Assembly: GCF_000938305.1 (NCBI RefSeq)
Contig: NZ_JYMT01000036.1
Coordinates: forward strand, 62,001-126,000
DNA length: 64,000 nt
Source: Bradyrhizobium sp. LTSP885
GTDB lineage: Bacteria; Pseudomonadota; Alphaproteobacteria; Rhizobiales; Xanthobacteraceae
Direction: 5' to 3'
Below are positions 7,933-16,054 of this stretch, in pieces (positions within the stretch are counted from its first letter, which is position 1; each line of letters starts with the position of its first letter). Below the pieces are notes generated by a model, which saw nothing but the letters and a program-made list of their open reading frames with translations, searched no databases and had not been told where the DNA came from. The translations under genes and the position numbers were made by a program.

Positions 7933-9459
7933 ATGAGCAGCAATCTGACCGAGCAAGAACTTGCCGCCTTGATGCCCTCCGAACTCTGCCAGCACCCGAC
8001 GCCGATCCCGACCCAGATCGTCTCCAGCGACGAGTTCTATCCCGATCCGCAGAATGAGCGGCAGCGCGAGGTCGAGGCGCGGCTGCTCGCCATGGCCGAC
8101 GATCTCGGCGGCAAGCAGGGCCTCGACCGCCGAAAATTTTTCCAGACTGCGGCCGGCATGGCCGCCTCCTTCGTCGCGATGAACCAGGTCTACGGCCCGC
8201 TGTTCGACGTGACGCCGGCGGAGGCCGCGACACCGGCGATGGCCGAGGCGCGCGCCAATGGACTGAAGGACCAGTTCATCATGGACATGCACACCCATTT
8301 CCTGCGCGACGACACCCGCATCATGGGCTTCGTCGAGATGCGCAAGGCGGTTGGCAAGGCCGGCTGGAACAAGGAGCTCAACGACCACGAGCAGACCATC
8401 GAGGACCTGAAGTTCAACAACTACAAGAAGGAGATGTTTCTCGACAGCGACACCAAGATCGCGCTGATCTCATCGGCGCCGTCGGATATCGAGCAGGACT
8501 GGTTCCTGACCAACGAGCAGATGGCCGACGCCCGCAAGAAGATGAACGACGAGGCCGGCTCGCGCCGCGTGTTCTGCCACGCCATCTTCACGCCAGGACA
8601 GCCCGGCTGGCTCGACAAGCTCGATGCCGCGCTCGCCCTGAATCCGGAATCCTGCAAGGGCTACACGATCGGCGATAATACCCACAAGGAGATCAGCCGC
8701 TACCCCTGGCGGCTGGACGACGAGAAGGTCACCTACAAGGGCTATGAGAAGATGGTGAAGGCAGGCATCAAGAATGTCTGCGTCCACAAGGGCCTGTTCC
8801 CGCCCGGGATCGAGAAGCAGTATCCGAATTTGCGCGGCTTCGCCGACGTCGCCGATGTCGGCCAGGCCGCCAAGGACTGGCCGCAGCTCAATTTCGTGAT
8901 CTATCACTCGGCCTATCGCCATGTCGGCGGCGATCCGAAGGTGGCGCTCGCCGAATTCGAACGTACCGGCCGGATCGCCTGGACCTCTGATCTCGCCGAC
9001 ATCCCCGCGCAATACGGCGTCAACAATGTCTATGGCGACGTCGGGCAATTGTTCGCGACCACGCTGGTCGCCGAGCCCAATGTCTGCGCCGCGCTGATGG
9101 GCACCTTGATCAAGGGGCTCGGCGTCGATCACGTCTGCTGGGGCACCGACGCGTTGTGGACCGGCGCGCCGCAATGGCAAATCGAGGGGCTGCGGCGGCT
9201 GGAGATTCCCGAAGTGATGCAGAAGAAGTTCGGCTACGCACCGCTCGGTCCCGCCGACGGACCGGTCAAGACCGCGATCTTCGGCGACAACAATGCGCGG
9301 CTCTACAACATCCAGCCGAAGCGCGCGATGCTGGAGCTGAAGGGCGATCGCTTCGCGATGATGAAAGCGCAATATGAGAAGGCCGGCGCCGAGCCGTCGA
9401 ATACGCGGTACGGCTACGTGGTACCGACGACGCCGATCGATCACACGGTGTTTGTGTGA
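7933..9459 (+). CDS. Tat-exported amidohydrolase-2 family metal hydrolase
   Basis: 508 residues; GGGAG precedes ATG 7933. The twin-arginine motif (LDRRKFFQ) sits at residues 64-71, after a hydrophilic lead of about 60 residues, and an AEAATPA-type cleavage region follows near residue 100. A TIM-barrel metal hydrolase domain then shows MDMHTHF (His120, His122), YHSAYRH and WGTDALW, the usual ligands and catalytic Asp of PF04909. Members of this family hydrolyse or decarboxylate ring compounds. ATG codon 54 would give an ordinary Tat signal, but it has no ribosome site, so I kept the first ATG. Confidence 0.8.
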   Translation: MSSNLTEQELAALMPSELCQHPTPIPTQIVSSDEFYPDPQNERQREVEARLLAMADDLGGKQGLDRRKFFQTAAGMAASFVAMNQVYGPLFDVTPAEAATPAMAEARANGLKDQFIMDMHTHFLRDDTRIMGFVEMRKAVGKAGWNKELNDHEQTIEDLKFNNYKKEMFLDSDTKIALISSAPSDIEQDWFLTNEQMADARKKMNDEAGSRRVFCHAIFTPGQPGWLDKLDAALALNPESCKGYTIGDNTHKEISRYPWRLDDEKVTYKGYEKMVKAGIKNVCVHKGLFPPGIEKQYPNLRGFADVADVGQAAKDWPQLNFVIYHSAYRHVGGDPKVALAEFERTGRIAWTSDLADIPAQYGVNNVYGDVGQLFATTLVAEPNVCAALMGTLIKGLGVDHVCWGTDALWTGAPQWQIEGLRRLEIPEVMQKKFGYAPLGPADGPVKTAIFGDNNARLYNIQPKRAMLELKGDRFAMMKAQYEKAGAEPSNTRYGYVVPTTPIDHTVFV

Positions 9460-9467
9460 CTTCACCC

Positions 9468-9570
9468 GTCATTCCGGGACGACGCGCAGCGTCGAGCCCG
9501 GAATCCATTTCACCGCATATCGCGTGGCGGGATGGATTCCGGGCTCTCGCTTCGCGAGCCCCGGAATGAC
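9468..9570. repeat. Interspersed palindromic intergenic element, copy B
   Basis: 103 bases starting GTCATTCCGGGACG and ending CCCCGGAATGAC, so the outer arms are inverted repeats. Inner arms GGAATCCATT/GGATGGATTCC make further stems. It is nearly the same length and plan as copy A, and lies between convergent genes. Confidence 0.85.
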
Positions 9571-9597
9571 GAATGCGGTGAGAGCTGCGTCTTACCG

Positions 9598-10335
9598 CTA
9601 TTTCCCCGTGAACGTCGGCTTCCGCTTCTCTGCGAAGGCCTTCACGCCTTCCTTGAGATCTTCGCTGTCCCTGACTTCATCGAGCAGCCGCCGCACCTCG
9701 GCGACGGTTTCCAGGGGTCCCTTCGGCATCGCCTCGCGCGCCAGCTTCTTCAGCGCGCGGACCACCAGCGGAGCGTTGCCGGCAATTTTCGCGGCCATCT
9801 CCTGCGCCATCGCGACGTGCTGGCCTTTCGGCGCGACCTTGTTGACGAAGCCGATCTGGAAGGCGCGCTCCGCCGACATTTCCTCGCCCACCAGCAGAAA
9901 TTCCATCGCGATCTTGTGCGGCATCCGCGCCATCACCGATGAGACGCCACCCGCGGTGGTGCCGATCTTTCCCTCAGGATAGATGAAACGCGTCGTCTCC
10001 GACGCAACACACAGATCGGCCATCTGGACCAGCACGAAGGCGCCACCCACGACCCAGCCGGATGTCGCCGCAATCACCGGCTTGTCCAGCTCGACACCAA
10101 GGCCAGGCACGGCGTGCCACATGTTGACGGGAAGATCAGCGACATCGGCACCGACGGAGAAATATTTTTCCTCCGACGAAGCCAGTACCGCGACACGATC
10201 GTCGCTGTCCCGAAAGCGCAGCCAGGCGTCACGCAACTCCGTACAAAACGCGTTGTTGAGCGCGTTGTGCTTCTCGCTGCGCGCCATCGTGATGGTCGCG
10301 ATGTGCTCGGCACTCTCGTAACGAACGAGCGTCAT
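9598..10335 (-). CDS. Enoyl-CoA hydratase/isomerase (crotonase) family protein
   Basis: 245 residues from ATG 10335, with GGGAGG upstream. Crotonase-fold marks include EKHNALNN at the start, the first oxyanion segment (FSVGADVAD), the second oxyanion-hole segment (GWVVGGAFVL), and AFAEKRKPTF at the end, where the CoA-binding helix lies. Family members hydrate, isomerise or cleave CoA thioesters in fatty-acid or aromatic-acid breakdown. The second active-site Glu region reads IYPEGKIG. No other CoA gene is adjacent, so the pathway cannot be fixed. It is flanked on both sides by palindromic elements and is probably transcribed alone. Confidence 0.85.
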   Translation of the reverse strand: MTLVRYESAEHIATITMARSEKHNALNNAFCTELRDAWLRFRDSDDRVAVLASSEEKYFSVGADVADLPVNMWHAVPGLGVELDKPVIAATSGWVVGGAFVLVQMADLCVASETTRFIYPEGKIGTTAGGVSSVMARMPHKIAMEFLLVGEEMSAERAFQIGFVNKVAPKGQHVAMAQEMAAKIAGNAPLVVRALKKLAREAMPKGPLETVAEVRRLLDEVRDSEDLKEGVKAFAEKRKPTFTGK

Positions 10336-10355
10336 GCTGGCCTCCCTTTTGCGCT

Positions 10356-10450
10356 GTCATTCCGGGGCACGCGCGCAGCGCATGAACCCGGAATCCAGAG
10401 TTTGTAGCTCGAGATTGCGAGTTCGATGCTGCGCATCGCCCCGGAATGAC
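10356..10450. repeat. Interspersed palindromic intergenic element, copy C
   Basis: 95 bases with the same GTCATTCCGGGG...CCCCGGAATGAC arms as copy B and a variable centre with hairpins such as GATGCTGCGCATC. It lies between two minus-strand genes and sits just upstream of the ribosome site of the crotonase gene. Confidence 0.85.
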
Positions 10451-10469
10451 GCCGAACAAAGCCGCGTCG

Positions 10470-11000
10470 TCACTTCTTCTCGTCGGGATGCCGGTGCACC
10501 GGATCGACCCACAGCACGTTCTCCGGCTTCTCCACCGGCTCGATGTCGAGGTTGATCGCGACCGCCTCGCCGTCGGAGCGCACCAGAACGCATTCGAGCA
10601 CCTCGTCGCGGCTGGCGTTGATTTCCTGGTGCGGCACGTAGGGCGGCACGAAGATGAAATCGCCGGGGCCGGCTTCGGCGGTGAACTGCAGCTTCTCGCC
10701 CCAGCGCATCCGCGCCTTGCCCTTCACGACATAGATGATGCTTTCGAGATGGCCGTGATGATGCGCGCCGGTCTTGGCGTCAGGCTTGATGCTGACGGTG
10801 CCCGCCCACAACTTTTGCGCGCCGACGCGCGCGAAATTGATCGCGGCCTTGCGGTCCATGCCGGCCGTCGATGGCACATTCGGATCGAGCTGGTTGCCGG
10901 GAATCACGCGTACGCCGTCGTGCTTCCAGCGCTCGTCGTCGTGATGGTGATGATCGTGGTCGTGAGGATGGGTATGATCGTGATCGTGGGAACCGCTCAT
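10470..11000 (-). CDS. Cupin protein with a His/Asp-rich N-terminal tail
   Basis: 176 residues from ATG 11000, with AGGAAC upstream. Residues 4-22 are almost entirely His and Asp, a likely metal-binding or metal-storage tail. A single cupin domain follows, with GAHHHGHLESIIYVVKGK (motif 1, three candidate His ligands and a Glu) and PGDFIFVPPYVPHQE (motif 2, the last His). It is probably a metal-dependent cytoplasmic enzyme or sensor of unknown substrate. It diverges from csbD-like, with 137 bases between them. Confidence 0.8.
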   Translation of the reverse strand: MSGSHDHDHTHPHDHDHHHHDDERWKHDGVRVIPGNQLDPNVPSTAGMDRKAAINFARVGAQKLWAGTVSIKPDAKTGAHHHGHLESIIYVVKGKARMRWGEKLQFTAEAGPGDFIFVPPYVPHQEINASRDEVLECVLVRSDGEAVAINLDIEPVEKPENVLWVDPVHRHPDEKK

Positions 11001-11137
11001 TGTTCCTGCCTTCGCCAGTTAAGTTTCATGCGTGGAACGCTAGCGAAAAGTGCGCGCGCAGGCGAGCGGAAAATCGGAACAATGGCTTCGCCCGCACGTT
11101 GCCCTTCCGAAGATTCACTGCATCCGAAGGAGCCGTC

Positions 11138-11353
11138 ATGAGCAGCACAACCGACAAGATCAAGGGTAACGCCAACGAAGCCATGGGCAAAGCCAAGCAG
11201 AAGATCGGCGAAGCCACGGGTTCCGAGGAAATGCAGGGCGAAGGCGCGATCCAGGAAGCCAAGGGCAAGGGCCAGAAAGCCGTTGGTAACGTCAAGGATG
11301 CCGCTAAGGACGCAGTCAACCGAGCTGCCAACGTGGCGAACAAGAATCTCTGA
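11138..11353 (+). CDS. CsbD-family stress protein
   Basis: A 71-residue, highly hydrophilic Lys/Ala/Gly-rich protein with the repeating CsbD pattern (DKIKGNANEAMGKAKQKIGE, then KAVGNVKDAAKDAV). GAAGGAG lies 8 bases before ATG 11138. CsbD proteins are small, abundant, general-stress proteins without a defined biochemical activity. A strong intrinsic terminator follows, consistent with a single-gene, highly expressed transcript. Regulation by the alphaproteobacterial general stress response is plausible, but I did not identify a promoter. Confidence 0.92.
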   Translation: MSSTTDKIKGNANEAMGKAKQKIGEATGSEEMQGEGAIQEAKGKGQKAVGNVKDAAKDAVNRAANVANKNL

Positions 11354-11377
11354 TCGCCTGAGCAGTAGCCAGGAGAA

Positions 11378-11404
11378 AGACCGGTCCCATGGGCCGGTCT
11401 TTTT
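11378..11404 (+). terminator. Intrinsic terminator after csbD-like
   Basis: AGACCGG(T)CCC and GGGCCGGTCT form a near-perfect stem with a 2-base loop, followed by TTTTT at 11400-11404. It lies 25 bases after the stop and also faces the end of the convergent dehydrogenase gene. Confidence 0.9.
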
Positions 11405-11420
11405 CATGCCGGTTGTCCAG

Positions 11421-12410
11421 TCAGCTTCTGGAGCGCGCCGTCGCCAGCACATTCGGATTGACCACGTTGGTCGGTGCATCAGCGGCAAAGGCGACGATCT
11501 GATCGAAGATGTCGGTAAACTGGATTTCATACTCGTCGCGCGAGACGTAACCGAGATGCGGCGTGCAGACCACATTGTCCATGTTGAGCAGCGGATCGGA
11601 CGTGTTGCGTAGCGGCTCCTTCTCGTAGACGTCGATCGCGGCCATGCCGGGGCGGCCTGCGCGCAGTGCATCGACCAGCGCGTCCGGCTCGATCAGCGGC
11701 GCGCGGCTGGTGTTGACGATGAGCGCCGTCGGCTTCATGCGCGCGAGGTCTTCCGCCTTGACGATGCCGCGTGTCGCGTCGACCAGCCGCATGTGGAGCG
11801 AGAGCACGTCGCAGCGAGCAAAGAAATCTGCCTTGCTGCCGGCGGTCTCGTAACCGTCGGCGCGCGCCTTGGCCATCGCGGGCTCGCGTGCCCAGACCAG
11901 CACGTTCATGCCGAATGCCTTGCCGTAGTCAGCAACCACGGCGCCGATGCGGCCGTAACCGTAGATGCCGAGCGTCTTGCCACGCAGCGTGTGGCCGACG
12001 CCGATCTGCCACTTGCCCGCCTTCAGCGCCGCCATCTGTTGCGGGATCGCGCGCACCGCCGCGAGGATCAGACCCCAGGTGAATTCGGCAGTGGCGTAAG
12101 ATGGCGTATCCGCATGCTGGCTCGAGGAGACGATGATGCCGAGCCGTGTGCAGGTCTCGATGTCGATATGCGGATAGACGCTGCGCTGGCTGATCAGTTT
12201 CAGATTCGGCAGGCGCTCCAGCAGAGGGGTCCGAATTTGGGTCCGCTCGCGGATCAGCACCAGCGCGTCGGTGTCGCGCAACCGCTCGGCGAGCGCATCG
12301 ACATCCTGGACATGATCGTTCCAGATCGTGACGTCGTAGCCGTCGAGCTTGTGGAAGCAATCGAGGGTGCGCAGCGTGTCGAAATAATCGTCGAGGATCG
12401 AAATCTTCAC
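11421..12410 (-). CDS. D-2-hydroxyacid dehydrogenase (SerA-like) family protein
   Basis: 329 residues from GTG 12410, with GGGGGC about 6 bases upstream. It has the Rossmann NAD motif GYGRIG near residue 160, a catalytic Arg region (NTSRAPLIEPDAL), a Glu (DVYEKEP) and a His (TPHLGYVSRDEYE), the triad of this family. It oxidises or reduces a 2-hydroxyacid/2-keto acid pair with NAD(H). It lacks the C-terminal ACT domain of full SerA, and the specific acid is unknown. It lies 27 bases after the FKBP gene on the same strand, so they may be co-transcribed. Confidence 0.87.
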   Translation of the reverse strand: MKISILDDYFDTLRTLDCFHKLDGYDVTIWNDHVQDVDALAERLRDTDALVLIRERTQIRTPLLERLPNLKLISQRSVYPHIDIETCTRLGIIVSSSQHADTPSYATAEFTWGLILAAVRAIPQQMAALKAGKWQIGVGHTLRGKTLGIYGYGRIGAVVADYGKAFGMNVLVWAREPAMAKARADGYETAGSKADFFARCDVLSLHMRLVDATRGIVKAEDLARMKPTALIVNTSRAPLIEPDALVDALRAGRPGMAAIDVYEKEPLRNTSDPLLNMDNVVCTPHLGYVSRDEYEIQFTDIFDQIVAFAADAPTNVVNPNVLATARSRS

Positions 12411-12437
12411 GGCTGCGCCCCCTTTTTCACATGCCGG

Positions 12438-12896
12438 TTATTTCACGCCCAGCAGTTCGACGTCGAACATCAGCGTCGCGTTCGGCGGGATCACGCCGCC
12501 GGCGCCGCGCGCACCGTAGCCGAGGCTCGGCGGGATGATCAGCGTGCGCTTGCCGCCCACCTTCATGGTGGAGACTCCCTCGTCCCAGCCCTTGATCACA
12601 TGGCCCTGGCCGATCGGAAACTCGAACGGCTCGTTGCGGTCGACGGAGGAGTCGAATTTCTTGCCCTTCTGGCCGTTCTCATAGAGCCAACCGGTGTAGT
12701 GCATGATGCAGGTCTGGCCGGGCTTCGGCGAGGCACCGGTGCCGACCTTGCTGTCGGTGATTTGAAGGCCTGAGGCTGTGGTCATGGGCTTTCCTGCGGT
12801 TTGGGCCGCTGCCATCTGGCTGACAACGGGTGTGGCGACTGCCGCCGCAAGGCCGGCGAACGCAGTCCTGATGATCGTGCGTCGGGAAGATCGCAT
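12438..12896 (-). CDS. FKBP-type peptidyl-prolyl isomerase with Tat signal
   Basis: 152 residues from ATG 12896. The N-terminus is a twin-arginine type signal (SSRRTIIRTAFAGL, hydrophobic, ending AAAQTA). The rest is one FKBP domain, with VHYTGWL-like MHYTGWLYENG, FDSSVDRNEPFEF, VIKGWDEGV and PSLGYGARGAGGVIPPNATLMFDVELL; the key Tyr, Phe, Asp and Trp positions are all present. It should catalyse cis-trans isomerisation of prolyl bonds in the periplasm. Use of Tat rather than Sec for a small foldase is notable but seen in alphaproteobacteria. Confidence 0.9.
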   Translation of the reverse strand: MRSSRRTIIRTAFAGLAAAVATPVVSQMAAAQTAGKPMTTASGLQITDSKVGTGASPKPGQTCIMHYTGWLYENGQKGKKFDSSVDRNEPFEFPIGQGHVIKGWDEGVSTMKVGGKRTLIIPPSLGYGARGAGGVIPPNATLMFDVELLGVK

Positions 12897-12959
12897 CTTG
12901 TACCTCTCGTGAAGGATCGCCGTCTCTAGCCCAGCGAACGGCAAATCTCTAGCCGTTTT

Positions 12960-14210
12960 TCAGTGACCGGCCATGCCGCTATCGCGGTCCAGCGCGAAAT
13001 CATCAAGCAATGGTGAGGTGCCGCCCGCGATAAGATCGCCGATCAACTGGGCCGCCAGATAGCTGAAGGTGATGCCGTTGCCACCGTAGCCATAGGCCGC
13101 ATAGACCCCCTTCGCGCCAGGGACTGGACCGATCAACGGCAGGCCGTCGCTGGTGGTATCGAAGGTCCCGGCCCAGCGATGCTCCACCTCCGTTTCCGCC
13201 GATGGCCAAAGCGCGGCAAGACGTTTCACGAGCTGGCGCGACTTCTCCGGGATCAGGCGATCGCGGGCATCGGGCGCGATGGTCTCCTCGCTGTCCTCGC
13301 CGCCGATGATGATGCGGCCGGCCGGCGTCGTTCGCGCATAGAGATAGTCCTTCGCGTCCTCCCAGATCAGAACCCCATCCTTCCAGATGTTTTGCGGCTG
13401 CGGCGTGGTTGCAATCGCCCAACTCGACGACACGGTCTGGAGCTTCGAATGGACGATGCCGGGCATCACATAGCCGGTCGCCAGCACGACGGCCTTCGCG
13501 GTAATCTCGCGGCCATCCTCAAATCCAACGGTGACCGCCTCACCTTCCGGATCGAATGCGATAGCCTCGGCGTCGAACAGCCGCGCACCGCGCATGGTCG
13601 CGAGCCGGAGCAGACCGCGGGCCAACTGGAGCGGATCGGCATCGGCCGCGCCAGACGACACGATCGCGCCGGCACGTGCTATCTGGTAGCTCTCGAGCAG
13701 CCGTCCATGATCAAGGAAGTCGCCAGGCAGGCCGGCACGCTGACGAAGCCGGTGCTCGTCGAGCAAATCGGCCGCGGAGCTTCCGGCCGCCAGATAAAGC
13801 GAGTTCTTCGTCCTGATCTCTCCGAGAAGGTTGTGGTCACGCGCCAGCGATACCAGGCCGCTCACGGCGGCCAGGCTCGCCCGATAAGCGCGTGCGGCGC
13901 GCTCGAAGCCGTAGAGCGAAGTCAGCTCGACCAGTGGACGATCGATCTCCCATAATAGCATCGAGGTGCTCGCCGCGGTGCTGCCGCGGCCAGGACGCTC
14001 GCGATCGACAACAATGACGTCGAGCCCCTGACGCGTCAGGCGTTCGGCAACCAGCGAGCCGGTGATGCCGGCGCCGATAACGAGTGCATCGCAGGCCAGA
14101 TTTTCGGCGAGCTGTGGACGCGGCGGCTGCCTTGCCGCGGCAAACCATGGCGAGGAGCCGCCGTGCAGATCGGCCTGTTCGGTGTCATCGGAATCGAGGG
14201 TACGGATGAT
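12960..14210 (-). CDS. DAO-type FAD-dependent oxidoreductase; start codon unresolved
   Basis: Residues include a full N-terminal FAD-binding fold: CDALVIGAGITGSLVAERL at about 14090-14030, then VVDRERPGRGSTAAST, and a C-terminal DAO part (TSDGLPLIGPVPG, YGYGGNGITFSYLAA). It is a flavin amine or amino-acid oxidase type enzyme. The first ATG in frame, at 13961, falls after the FAD motif and cannot be the true start. Upstream the frame stays open to a TGA at 14232-14234, yet contains no ATG, GTG or TTG. Candidates are ATC at 14210 or 14207 behind GAGG, or CTG at 14168 behind CAGG. The upper coordinate is therefore provisional. It lies downstream of gamma-glutamyltransferase on the same strand. 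Confidence 0.75.
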   Translation of the reverse strand: MIRTLDSDDTEQADLHGGSSPWFAAARQPPRPQLAENLACDALVIGAGITGSLVAERLTRQGLDVIVVDRERPGRGSTAASTSMLLWEIDRPLVELTSLYGFERAARAYRASLAAVSGLVSLARDHNLLGEIRTKNSLYLAAGSSAADLLDEHRLRQRAGLPGDFLDHGRLLESYQIARAGAIVSSGAADADPLQLARGLLRLATMRGARLFDAEAIAFDPEGEAVTVGFEDGREITAKAVVLATGYVMPGIVHSKLQTVSSSWAIATTPQPQNIWKDGVLIWEDAKDYLYARTTPAGRIIIGGEDSEETIAPDARDRLIPEKSRQLVKRLAALWPSAETEVEHRWAGTFDTTSDGLPLIGPVPGAKGVYAAYGYGGNGITFSYLAAQLIGDLIAGGTSPLLDDFALDRDSGMAGH

Positions 14211-14298
14211 GGGCCTCGCGGGGAATGGCTGTCAGCACCAACCCCCGCGACAACACCTGGTTCCGCCAACGCACGTCCGGCTGCGAAGCCCGCGACGA

Positions 14299-15885
14299 TC
14301 AATAACCCAGCGCGCAGCCGTCCTTGCGCGGATCGGAGCCGCCGGTCAGCGTGCCCTTGTCCCAGTCGATCCAGATCGCCTGGCCGCCGCCGAGCGGCCC
14401 CACCACGCTGGTGGTCTTGTGACCGATTTTCTTGAGACCCTCGACGATCTCGGCCGGCACGCTGTCCTCGAGCTGGTAGGCGCCCTCGTAATGCAGGCCG
14501 CGCGGCATATCGATCGCCTCCTGCACGTCGCAGCCATAGTCGAGGATGTTGGTCAGCACGTGGGTCTGGCCGACCGGCTGATACTGCCCGCCCATCACGC
14601 CGAACGGCATCACGGCGCGGCCATTTTTGGTCGCAAGCGACGGGATGATGGTGTGCAGCGGGCGCTTGCCCGGCGCGATGCAGTTGGGATGTCCCGGCTG
14701 GATCCGGAAACCGCCGGCGCGGTTCTGCAGCAGGACCCCGGTCTTGTCGGACACGATCGCCGAGCCGAACGAATGCGCGATCGAATTGATGAAGGAGCAG
14801 ACGTTGCGGTCCTTGTCGACCACGGTGATGTAGACCGTCGACGGATTCATCGGCGGCGCGACATTCGGCAGGTCGAGCAGCCCATCCATCCGGATGTTCT
14901 TGATGTGCTCGTCGGCGAACTCCTTCGCGAGGATGCCGGCGACGTCGACATGCGCGTGCTGGGGATCGCCGATATACTGCTCGCGCATCATGTAGGCGAT
15001 GCGCGCGGCTTCCGCCTCGAGATGGAAGCGCTCGACGCTGAGCGGCTTGAATTTGGTCAGGTCGAAACGCGACAGGATATTCAGCATGACAAGCATGGTG
15101 ATGCCCGGACCGTTCGGCGGGCACTGCCAGACGTCGTGACCCCTGTACACCGTGCCGATCGGCGAGGTCGTCTCGGTCGAATGCGCGGCAAAGTCCTCCA
15201 GCGTGTGCAGGCCACCGATCCGGCGCAGCGTGTCCACCATGTCGGCCGCGATCTCGCCGCTGTAGAAGGCATCGCGGCCCTTTTGCGCGATCGCACGCAA
15301 GGTCTTGCCAAGCTCGGGCTGGCGGATCACGTCACCGGCCACCGCCGGCTTGCCGTGCGGCAACAAATAGCGCTCGGTGTTGGTGCCGTTCTTCAGCTTC
15401 TCGAACTGGTTCTTCCAGTCGAAGGCGATGCGCGGCGCGACAACGTAACCCTCTTCGGCGGCCTTGATCGCCGGCTGCAGCAGCCGGTCGAAGCCGAACT
15501 TGCCGTGATCCTTCAGGATCACATCCCAGGCATCGATTGCGCCGGGAATGCTAACGGCATGTGCCGATGTCAGCGGCACCGAGTGGATATTACGCTCGAG
15601 ATACCAGTCGACGGTCGCGGCCATCGGCGCGCGGCCGGACCCGTTATAGGCCACGATCTTGCCGTCGCCCTTGGGCTGGATCAGCGCGAAGCAGTCGCCG
15701 CCGATGCCGGTCGATTGCGGCTCGATGACGCCGAGCAGCGCGCAGGCCGCGACCGCAGCGTCGGCCGCCGTGCCGCCCTCGCGCATGACCTCGATGGCCA
15801 CCAGCGCCGCTTCCGGATGCGATGTCGCCACCATCGCGTTCTGGGCATGGACCGTGGAACGGCCGGCGAAATGGAAATTCCTCAT
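14299..15885 (-). CDS. Gamma-glutamyltransferase family protein
   Basis: 528 residues from ATG 15885 (MRNFHFAGR); an upstream in-frame ATG at 15945 gives unconvincing sequence. Family marks are EGGTAADAAVAA, the large-subunit segment GIGGDCFALIQ, and small-subunit NSIAHSFGSAIV. The self-cleavage site should be before Thr350 in NPSTVYITVVD. Here the common TTH is replaced by TVY, so the nucleophile is kept but its neighbours differ. No signal peptide is obvious, unlike periplasmic GGT; a cytoplasmic acylase-like role is possible. The neighbouring FAD oxidoreductase suggests amine or amino-acid catabolism. Confidence 0.88.
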   Translation of the reverse strand: MRNFHFAGRSTVHAQNAMVATSHPEAALVAIEVMREGGTAADAAVAACALLGVIEPQSTGIGGDCFALIQPKGDGKIVAYNGSGRAPMAATVDWYLERNIHSVPLTSAHAVSIPGAIDAWDVILKDHGKFGFDRLLQPAIKAAEEGYVVAPRIAFDWKNQFEKLKNGTNTERYLLPHGKPAVAGDVIRQPELGKTLRAIAQKGRDAFYSGEIAADMVDTLRRIGGLHTLEDFAAHSTETTSPIGTVYRGHDVWQCPPNGPGITMLVMLNILSRFDLTKFKPLSVERFHLEAEAARIAYMMREQYIGDPQHAHVDVAGILAKEFADEHIKNIRMDGLLDLPNVAPPMNPSTVYITVVDKDRNVCSFINSIAHSFGSAIVSDKTGVLLQNRAGGFRIQPGHPNCIAPGKRPLHTIIPSLATKNGRAVMPFGVMGGQYQPVGQTHVLTNILDYGCDVQEAIDMPRGLHYEGAYQLEDSVPAEIVEGLKKIGHKTTSVVGPLGGGQAIWIDWDKGTLTGGSDPRKDGCALGY

Positions 15886-16054
15886 AACGGAGTGCTCGCT
15901 TGATCGTGATTTTCGGGCGCAGATTCCAGTGATCGCGAAGTACATGACACATTCATCCCCGGCAGAGCAATGCCTGGCATGCCAGAGGAATTATCACGAT
16001 AACGCATGGCTTTGTGGGGTTTCGCGCGCCTTGGCGGCCTGATAAACCCCCGTC

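Noticed and set aside
7708..8388. N-terminal extension of the alpha/beta hydrolase to 8388
   Set aside because: It runs antisense through the amidohydrolase gene; the Tat signal and ribosome site place the start at 7707.
14062..15903. 613-codon plus-strand open frame over gamma-glutamyltransferase
   Set aside because: Composition typical of an antisense shadow in GC-rich DNA; the minus strand has clear GGT motifs.
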